This document shows positions 1-5,314 of a stretch of 6,663 bases of DNA, one piece after another. The translations under genes and the position numbers were made by a program. Each line of letters opens with the position of its first letter. Position 1 is the stretch's first letter. Below the pieces are notes generated by a model that was not told where the DNA came from, did no database searches, and saw only the letters and a list, made by a program, of their open reading frames with translations. The stretch lies in NCBI GenBank assembly GCA_964424345.1, contig CAYRIK010000054.1:1-6663 (forward strand). The letters are read 5' to 3'. The stretch is from RGIG6307 sp964424345. GTDB taxonomy: Bacteria > Bacillota > Clostridia > Lachnospirales > Lachnospiraceae.

Positions 1-739
1 GAGCTGGAAAGAGAGGGATTTCTCTGGATATGATGTAGTATTTCATGTGGCTGGTATTGTACATCAAAAAAAGGGTGCTGTTTCTGATGAAATTTATGAT
101 AAAGTAAATTGTGATTTGGTAATAGATGTAGCAAAAAAAGCAAAAGAAGCGGGTGTTCGTCAGTTTGTATTTTTGAGTACTATGAGTGTGTATGGAAAAA
201 CTATTGGTTATATTGATGAAAATACATTGCCTGAACCTGTAAATGCTTATGGAAAGTCAAAGTTAAGAGCAGAAAAGTATTTAGAAGAATTAAAATCTGA
301 AAGCTTTTTAGTTTCAATTGTGAGACCACCAATGATATATGGAAAAGGATGTAAGGGTAATTTTGTTAGCTTAGCAAATCTTGCAGATAAAACTCCTATA
401 TTTCCAAATGTGAAAAATGAGCGTAGTATGCTTTATATCAATAATTTGAATTTATTTTTATATTATGTTATTACGAAGGAATTAGAGGGAATTTTATTGC
501 CTCAAGATAAAGAATTTGTTTGCACATGGGATATTGTTAGATTATTAAATAAAGAAAAAAATCAAAGCGTAATCGGAGTTGGTGTACTTAATCCTTTGTT
601 GCGATTTTTTGCAAAGCATATTGGAATCTTTGGAAAGGTTTTTGGTAATTTATGTTATAAGAAGAGTGTATCAGAGTTAGTGGGAATTGACTATCAAAAA
701 TATACGCTTGAAGAAGCAATACATGAGATTGTACACTAA
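1..739 (+). CDS. NAD-dependent epimerase/dehydratase (extended SDR), 5'-truncated
   Basis: Nucleotide-sugar modifying enzyme of the extended short-chain dehydrogenase family, cytoplasmic, expected to epimerise or reduce a UDP-sugar for the polysaccharide made by this operon. The frame is open to the left edge (first whole codon at 2), so the gene starts outside the window. A GTG at 47 lies inside the conserved DVVFHVAGIVH strand and is not a real start. 245 residues are visible; roughly the first 60-70, including the GxxGxxG NAD-binding loop, are missing. Catalytic residues are present: Thr of STMSVYG (codon 179-181), and Tyr and Lys of YGKSK (codons 248-250 and 260-262). RPPMIYGKG follows as the usual substrate-loop motif. 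The C-terminal part (VFGNLCYKKSVSELVG, then a YTLEEAI helix) resembles the subgroup found in Firmicute capsule loci and WbpV/CapN-like 4-keto-sugar reductases. The exact reaction (4-epimerase or 4-ketoreductase) cannot be settled from sequence alone. The next gene follows after 20 bases. Confidence 0.9.
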   Translation, partial: SWKERDFSGYDVVFHVAGIVHQKKGAVSDEIYDKVNCDLVIDVAKKAKEAGVRQFVFLSTMSVYGKTIGYIDENTLPEPVNAYGKSKLRAEKYLEELKSESFLVSIVRPPMIYGKGCKGNFVSLANLADKTPIFPNVKNERSMLYINNLNLFLYYVITKELEGILLPQDKEFVCTWDIVRLLNKEKNQSVIGVGVLNPLLRFFAKHIGIFGKVFGNLCYKKSVSELVGIDYQKYTLEEAIHEIVH

Positions 740-745
740 AAAGAG

Positions 746-751
746 AAAGGA
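746..751 (+). promoter_or_regulatory. Ribosome binding site deciding the GT2 start
   Basis: AAAGGA lies 8 bases before ATG 760 and 5 bases before the in-frame GTG 757. Both spacings are workable; ATG at the more usual spacing is preferred. A third ATG at 755-757 is out of frame and meets TGA at once, so it encodes nothing. Confidence 0.6.
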
Positions 752-759
752 AAAATGTG

Positions 760-1500
760 ATGGATACCAAAATTAGTATTGTTACAGTTGCATATAACAG
801 TGAAAAGACAATTCACAAAGCAATAGAATCTGTTTTAAATCAGACATATGCACCATTTGAATATATCATAGTAGATGGAAAATCTAAAGATCATACAGTA
901 GATGTGGCAGAAAGTTATAGAGAAAAATTTGAAAAAAGAGGCATTCGATATCGAATTATATCTGAAAAAGATAAAGGTATTTATGATGCAATGAATAAAG
1001 GTATTGCGATGGCAGAAGGTGAAGTGATTGGTATGATCAATAGTGATGATTGGTACGAAACAAATGCCTTAGAAGTTGTAGCAGAAACCTATAAAAAAGA
1101 AAATTTTGATATGATGTATGCAGATTTGAATCTTGTGAAAGAAAATGGAAGTGTGATTGTAAAAAAAGCAAAGATGAGAAAATATATCACTTCTAGAGAT
1201 TGGAATCATCCAACAACTTTTATTAGAAAAGCTGTATATAATGTGATGCAGTATGACCTTAGCAATTTGTATGCAGATTTTGATATGATGATAGCTATTA
1301 GAAAGAATGGATACAAGGTTGTAATCGTAAATAAGGTATTAGCTAATTTTGCTACAGGTGGTGTAAGCAATGAGAAAAAAATTAGCAGTATGATATCAAG
1401 AATCAAAGATAGATATGCTGTTTATAGAAAAAATAAGTATAGTAGATTGTATTGGTTTGAATGTGTAGCAATTGAATTAGCAAAGTTTGTTTTAAGTTAA
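760..1500 (+). CDS. Glycosyltransferase family 2 (GT-A fold, WfgS-like)
   Basis: Transfers a sugar from a nucleotide-sugar donor to the growing lipid-linked repeat unit at the cytoplasmic face of the membrane. The 246-residue protein (247 if GTG 757 is used) is a single GT-A domain. Visible motifs, numbered from V757: ISIVTVAYNSEKTI at 6-19 (first nucleotide-binding strand), SVLNQTY at 25-31, IIVDGKSKDHT at 37-47 with the conserved Asp40, and EKDKGIYDAMNKGI at 70-83, a hallmark of the WfgS-like GT2 subgroup. NSDDWY at 95-100 holds the metal-binding DxD-type acidic pair. HPTTFIRK (151-158) and ADFDMM (173-178) form the acceptor-side half. Length is normal for this subgroup and there is no membrane segment, so attachment is probably peripheral. 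It sits 20 bases after the SDR gene and 11 bases before the GT4 gene, in the same transcription unit. Donor and acceptor sugars cannot be read from the sequence. Confidence 0.93.
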   Translation: MDTKISIVTVAYNSEKTIHKAIESVLNQTYAPFEYIIVDGKSKDHTVDVAESYREKFEKRGIRYRIISEKDKGIYDAMNKGIAMAEGEVIGMINSDDWYETNALEVVAETYKKENFDMMYADLNLVKENGSVIVKKAKMRKYITSRDWNHPTTFIRKAVYNVMQYDLSNLYADFDMMIAIRKNGYKVVIVNKVLANFATGGVSNEKKISSMISRIKDRYAVYRKNKYSRLYWFECVAIELAKFVLS

Positions 1501-1505
1501 AGGAG
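1499..1505 (+). promoter_or_regulatory. Ribosome binding site of the first GT4 gene
   Basis: AAAGGAG overlaps the TAA stop of the preceding GT2 gene (1498-1500) and stands 6 bases before GTG 1512. It is a strong site at good spacing. It supports the non-ATG start and suggests that translation of the two genes is linked. Confidence 0.75.
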
Positions 1506-1511
1506 TTTGCT

Positions 1512-2699
1512 GTGAAAGTATTTCAAATTAATACAGTTTATAATTCTGGCAGTACAGGAAGAATTGTAGCTGATCTCAAACATATGTTAGAAGAACAGGG
1601 AGATACCTGTTTTGTAGCATATGGGAGAGGTAACAGTTCGGAGGCAGATACAGAGTGTGTTAGTAATAAATTAGATTTGTATCATCATGCATTAATGACA
1701 AGATTAACGGATAGAACAGGCTTTTATTCTAATAGAGCAACAGAAAAGTTAATTCAAAAAATAAAAGAAGTTTCTCCAGATATTATTCATTTGCATAATT
1801 TGCATGGTTATTATGTGAACATTGAAAAGTTATTTTATTTTTTGAAAGAGTACAATAAACCTGTAATATGGACATTACATGATTGTTGGTCGTTTACAGG
1901 GCATTGCTTCCATTTTGATTCTGTTGGTTGTCAGAGATGGAAAAATGGATGTTTTGAATGCGTTCATACAAAAGATTATCCGGCAGCGATTATAGATAAT
2001 TCTGTTTGGAATTATGAGCAGAAAAAATTTTTATTTACATTATTAGATAACTTGCATATCGTTACGCCATCTTCATGGCTGTCACGTATGGTAGAACAAT
2101 CTTTTTTGGGCAAGTATGATGTAACTGTAATCAACAATGGTATTGATTGTGAAATTTTTAGAGCACAAAATGGAAATGTTAGAAAAAAATATCACTTGGA
2201 AGATAAGAAAATAGTTTTAGGTGTTGCCAATGTTTGGAGCGAAGGCAAAGGGTTGGATGATTTCATAACATTGTCTGAAAATTTATCTGATGGATATGTT
2301 ATAGTATTAGTTGGATTGAATGAGAAACAGATAAAAAATCTTCCAGATCATATTATTGGAATAGGTAGAACAGAAAATATTGCAGAGTTAGTAAATTTCT
2401 ATTCTGAAGCTGATGTATACTTTAATGCGAGTGTAGAAGAAACAATGGGACTTACAACGGTAGAAGCGTTGGCATGTGGAACACCAGTAGTAACATTTGA
2501 TCGAACGGCAGTGCCTGAATTTGTGCCACAAGAAGATGGAATTGTTGTTTTAAATCACGATTTGGTTAGAGTAAAAGAAGCAATAGAGATACTTGTAAAT
2601 AGAAAAGACAAAGTGAATGGTGAAAAATATGCTGCGATGTATGATAAAAATAAAAAATATAAGCAGTATTTGGAATTATATGAAACATTAAAGCAGTAA
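1512..2699 (+). CDS. Glycosyltransferase family 4 (GT-B fold, WcaC-like)
   Basis: Retaining-type glycosyltransferase that would add one sugar to the lipid-linked repeat unit on the cytoplasmic side. Start is GTG 1512, chosen because it follows a strong AAAGGAG and gives the usual N-terminus (VFQINTVYNSGSTGRI), whose Gly-rich loop lines the active site. The 395 residues form two Rossmann-like halves. The first holds IIHLHNLHGYY (91-101) and TLHDCWSFTGHC (121-132), followed by a cysteine cluster (C125, C132, C140, C147, C150) of the kind seen in colanic-acid WcaC-type enzymes. The hinge is near VTPSSWL (184-190) and VINNGID (206-212). The second half has LGVANVWSEGKGLDD (236-250), and then the E-x7-E signature at E310 and E318 within VEETMGLTTVEALACGTPVV, which binds the nucleotide-sugar. 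Length is typical. It lies 11 bases after the GT2 gene. Sugar specificity is not determinable from sequence alone. Confidence 0.95.
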   Translation: MKVFQINTVYNSGSTGRIVADLKHMLEEQGDTCFVAYGRGNSSEADTECVSNKLDLYHHALMTRLTDRTGFYSNRATEKLIQKIKEVSPDIIHLHNLHGYYVNIEKLFYFLKEYNKPVIWTLHDCWSFTGHCFHFDSVGCQRWKNGCFECVHTKDYPAAIIDNSVWNYEQKKFLFTLLDNLHIVTPSSWLSRMVEQSFLGKYDVTVINNGIDCEIFRAQNGNVRKKYHLEDKKIVLGVANVWSEGKGLDDFITLSENLSDGYVIVLVGLNEKQIKNLPDHIIGIGRTENIAELVNFYSEADVYFNASVEETMGLTTVEALACGTPVVTFDRTAVPEFVPQEDGIVVLNHDLVRVKEAIEILVNRKDKVNGEKYAAMYDKNKKYKQYLELYETLKQ

Positions 2700-2704
2700 A
2701 GAAG

Positions 2705-2710
2705 AGGAGG
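2705..2710 (+). promoter_or_regulatory. Shine-Dalgarno for wzy with unusually long spacing
   Basis: A perfect AGGAGG is separated by 13 bases from ATG 2724. It directly abuts an out-of-frame ATG at 2711. The wzy frame has a TAG at 2721-2723 immediately before ATG 2724, so no upstream start is possible. The long spacing may lower initiation, or initiation may depend on ribosomes finishing the GT4 gene at 2699. Confidence 0.55.
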
Positions 2711-2723
2711 ATGAGAAAGATAG

Positions 2724-4172
2724 ATGTGGTTAATATTTTTAATGGTATATGTGGTAAGTTTTCTGCTTCTTATGTGGAAAAAACCTAAATTCTTTTTTAA
2801 CCCAGTATTTTGGATGGTAGAAGCTGGTGTGTGGGTAATAGGAATGTACTATACATCAGGGTTTGTATATAATTACCCTTTGAGATGGAATGGATTATTA
2901 TATTATTTGTTAGTTATTATATTATTTTGTGTTGGATTTTTTGTTGGGAAAAAATACAAGATAAGAATAAGAAACAACAAAAATGTATCAAAGAATTGTG
3001 CAGTAGTGACTGGCATACAAAATAAGATTGCTGCAAACAGATATTACAAAGGCATTTCAGAAAAAGTGAAAAAAACAGTTGAAATAGTGATGGAGCAAAA
3101 ATTTGTAAGTACTGTTTGTCAAGAATTGAGACAAGCAAAAGATATGTTTGTTGTGATGAATAAGAAAATTTATTCATTGATTGTGTTTTTGGGAGCAATT
3201 ATTTTTTTAGTTGATTTTATGATTCGTAATATTGGTAATACACAGAGCTTACATACAGAAGCTGTATTATCTAAAGTAGGTGTACTAGCTAAAATATGTT
3301 TATTGTTGGGAATCGTAGTATGGTTAGGTGAGTTAGCCTATGCTGTTCAAAATAATAAAAAGCCAAGTATCGTAGGATGTTTAGCTGCAATATCATATTT
3401 TATCCCTGCATTGTTGACTTCTGGAAGACAGTCTTTTTTGATTTTCATCATTGCAACACTTGCAATTTTTATGTATTCTTTGAATCAACAAAAACAATAT
3501 AAATATCTGAAACAGTTGATTTTCCTTGGAATAGCTGCTGTTTTTGTAATAGTTGGATTTAGCGTTTTTGTCGCTATGACTCGTCAAGTTGTATATAACA
3601 AAGCAAATTTATTTGAGCGTATGTTTAATTGCAGCATACCAGAACAGACAAAAAAAATATTTTCGCTTATGGGACCTATTGGTATGTTGTTATGTGAGGT
3701 AATAAGTTATTATTCACATGAACTTCCAATGTTTCAAGTGTTCTTAGACAATTGGAATTCAGCTCCTATGTTAGGAACAAGCCAATTTCCATTAATTAGC
3801 ACCAATATTAGTCAGAATTCTATGTTTAGTCATACTGCTATGTGGGATAAATTAAACATAATGTCTGAAGAAGCTAATGTATATGCTCATGTCTGGAGAA
3901 CTATTTCAGCGGATTGCATCATTGATTTTGGAATAATTGGTGGATTGATTTTTATGTTATTCCTTGGATGGATAGCAGGCTGCATATATAGAAAAACGTT
4001 GGAAAATAATACGATGAAAAATCAGATATTACTTGCTATGGTCAATTCGGGAGTATTTTTTAGTATGCAGTTTAGTCCATTGGCAGAAGGATATTGGTAT
4101 TTCCCAATGCTGTGGCTTGTAGTTGCATTGCCAATCATAAATTCGATAGTAAAAGGTATTATAAGAAAATGA
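2724..4172 (+). CDS. wzy: Oligosaccharide repeat-unit polymerase (Wzy / O-antigen polymerase type)
   Basis: Polytopic membrane protein that would join flipped undecaprenyl-linked repeat units into the polymer at the outer face of the cytoplasmic membrane. It has 482 residues, at the long end for the family. About eleven hydrophobic segments are visible near 1-18, 28-46, 57-75, 149-167, 185-207, 214-232, 236-252, 263-286, 396-421, 434-450 and 457-476. Family-like features are TSGRQSF (232-238) before a membrane helix, the MTRQVVYNKAN stretch (285-295) opening a large, probably external loop of about 110 residues (287-395), SYYSHELPMF (328-337), and NVYAHVWRTI (385-394) followed by DFGIIGG (401-407), the pattern that closes the Wzy periplasmic/external loop. 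An extra hydrophilic, Lys-rich stretch (76-147) separates segments 3 and 4. Start ATG 2724 is forced by the in-frame TAG just before it. The stop TGA overlaps the next start. Wzy proteins diverge strongly, so the call rests on topology, these motifs and the adjacent flippase. A ligase (WaaL-type) is the less likely alternative. Confidence 0.85.
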   Translation: MWLIFLMVYVVSFLLLMWKKPKFFFNPVFWMVEAGVWVIGMYYTSGFVYNYPLRWNGLLYYLLVIILFCVGFFVGKKYKIRIRNNKNVSKNCAVVTGIQNKIAANRYYKGISEKVKKTVEIVMEQKFVSTVCQELRQAKDMFVVMNKKIYSLIVFLGAIIFLVDFMIRNIGNTQSLHTEAVLSKVGVLAKICLLLGIVVWLGELAYAVQNNKKPSIVGCLAAISYFIPALLTSGRQSFLIFIIATLAIFMYSLNQQKQYKYLKQLIFLGIAAVFVIVGFSVFVAMTRQVVYNKANLFERMFNCSIPEQTKKIFSLMGPIGMLLCEVISYYSHELPMFQVFLDNWNSAPMLGTSQFPLISTNISQNSMFSHTAMWDKLNIMSEEANVYAHVWRTISADCIIDFGIIGGLIFMLFLGWIAGCIYRKTLENNTMKNQILLAMVNSGVFFSMQFSPLAEGYWYFPMLWLVVALPIINSIVKGIIRK

Positions 4173-5314
4173 TTTATTATTTTTGTTCGTTTGGTACAGC
4201 TTTTTCAGAAGAAGTAATAAAAAGAAAGTTAGTTACATCACAGGCTGGATCAAATAGAATCAGTGAGATTGTTCATACATTATGTAAAGAAAATGATATT
4301 ACAATAGTGAATATTGCTCTTACAAAGGCTGATAAAAGTTTTGATGAATATATAGAAAAAACAACATTAGGATATCATGTTTATTTCCCTAAGATTGAAT
4401 GTGGAAGATTGCAAAATATAAAGTTGATTTGGAATGCTATTCAATTTGTGAAAAAAAATATTAAATCAGGTGATATTATCATGTTCTATAATGCACATTA
4501 CTTAATGTTGCCTATTATGTATACGTTTGCATATAAGAAGAATATTAAAATAGTTTATCAAATAGAAGAATTGTATTCTACATGTGATTACTACCATTCG
4601 CTAAAAAGAAAATTATTAATGCTTTCAGAAAAGCAGATGAGTAAACTATGCGATGCATATATTACGGTAAGTTCAGCAATTTGTAATCCATATTTAGAAA
4701 AGAAACCTAGTATGGTTTCTTATGGTTATTTAGATGATAATGTACAAGCTCAAGATGGAATTTCTAATGCTGATGATAGATTAAATATTGTATATTCTGG
4801 CAGATTAGATGTGGATGGTGGAATAGATGTTTTAATGAGAGCAATCCCGAAAATTAAATGTGAGTGTAACTTGATTATTACCGGAAATGGACCTCTTAGA
4901 GAACAGGTGATGGAGTATCATAATACGAATAAAAATGTACATTTGGATTATAAAGGATTCGTTTCAGAAGAGGAATTGCATGATATATTAAAAAAGGCTG
5001 ATATTTGTCTGAGTATGTTACGTACAGATAAAGCGTTTTCACAAAAATCATTTCCATCTAAAGTTGTAAAATATTTGTCTTATGGAAATTTGGTGTTGTC
5101 TTCAGATGTTCCTGCATTAAAAGAGATAAAGGAAAAATTTTCAAATCTTTTAATTTATACGAATGAAGAAGAATTTGTTGAAAAAATCAATGAGGTTGAA
5201 AAACAAGAAACCTTAAAGAAAGAAAAACAAAAAAAGCAATTTTTGGATTTTTATGATGGAGAACGTGCAAGATTAGTTCAATTTTTTGAAAATATTAAAA
5301 AAGGAGAAGTATGA
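4169..5314 (+). CDS. Glycosyltransferase family 4-like (GT-B fold), second copy
   Basis: Predicted cytoplasmic glycosyltransferase adding a further sugar to the repeat unit. The start is taken as ATG 4169, which overlaps the wzy stop as ATGA and gives a 381-residue protein beginning MIYYFCSFGTAFSEE. An upstream in-frame start at 4094 would lie wholly inside wzy and add 25 unrelated residues, so it is rejected. The N-terminal half holds QAGSNRISEIVHTL (25-38, acceptor-side loop and helix), DIIMFYNAHYL (102-112) and KIVYQIEELY (127-136). The C-terminal half holds NIVYSGRLDVDGGIDVL (206-222), LIITGNGPLREQV (235-247), YKGFVSEEEL (261-270) and FPSKVVKYLSYGNLVLSSD (295-313). In related enzymes the last block usually reads PSKxxEY. 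Here the Glu is Lys301 (AAA at 5069-5071), noted as a finding. The tail (349-381) is charged and Lys-rich. Only a weak AAAAGG (4151-4156) precedes the start, so expression probably depends on coupling to wzy. It is distinct from the GT4 at 1512 and is not a recent duplicate. Confidence 0.88.
   Translation: MIYYFCSFGTAFSEEVIKRKLVTSQAGSNRISEIVHTLCKENDITIVNIALTKADKSFDEYIEKTTLGYHVYFPKIECGRLQNIKLIWNAIQFVKKNIKSGDIIMFYNAHYLMLPIMYTFAYKKNIKIVYQIEELYSTCDYYHSLKRKLLMLSEKQMSKLCDAYITVSSAICNPYLEKKPSMVSYGYLDDNVQAQDGISNADDRLNIVYSGRLDVDGGIDVLMRAIPKIKCECNLIITGNGPLREQVMEYHNTNKNVHLDYKGFVSEEELHDILKKADICLSMLRTDKAFSQKSFPSKVVKYLSYGNLVLSSDVPALKEIKEKFSNLLIYTNEEEFVEKINEVEKQETLKKEKQKKQFLDFYDGERARLVQFFENIKKGEV
5300..5306 (+). 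promoter_or_regulatory. Ribosome binding site of the flippase gene
   Basis: AAAGGAG lies within the last codons of the preceding glycosyltransferase gene, 4 bases before ATG 5311. It confirms the start that overlaps the upstream TGA as ATGA. Confidence 0.7.

Noticed and set aside
47..49. GTG at 47 as the true start of the first gene
   Set aside because: The frame is open to the left edge and the preceding codons read SWKERDFSGYDVVFH, which completes the conserved SDR strand. The gene is truncated, not short.
740..759. Possible terminator or promoter in the gaps between genes (740-759, 1501-1511, 2700-2723)
   Set aside because: The gaps are at most 24 bases, are filled by ribosome binding sites, and contain no GC-rich hairpin followed by a T run.
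1116..1280. Short repeated string TGTATGCAGATTT inside the GT2 gene
   Set aside because: It has two copies of about a dozen bases in different protein contexts, consistent with chance in a biased composition.
2917..3198. Open frame of 93 codons on the minus strand inside wzy
   Set aside because: It is antisense to a convincing membrane-protein gene, shows low-complexity composition typical of a shadow frame and has no sensible neighbours or product.
3650..3657. Run of eight A in wzy, and a similar run at 4451-4458 in the next gene, as possible phase-variation tracts
   Set aside because: Runs of this length are expected in DNA this A+T rich. Both genes are in frame and the runs encode ordinary Lys codons. 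There is no sign of longer or expanded tracts.
4094..4168. Longer start for the second GT4-type gene, adding 25 residues
   Set aside because: It would lie fully inside wzy, has no ribosome binding site of note, and the extra residues look like out-of-frame translation. The ATGA start at 4169 fits the family N-terminus.
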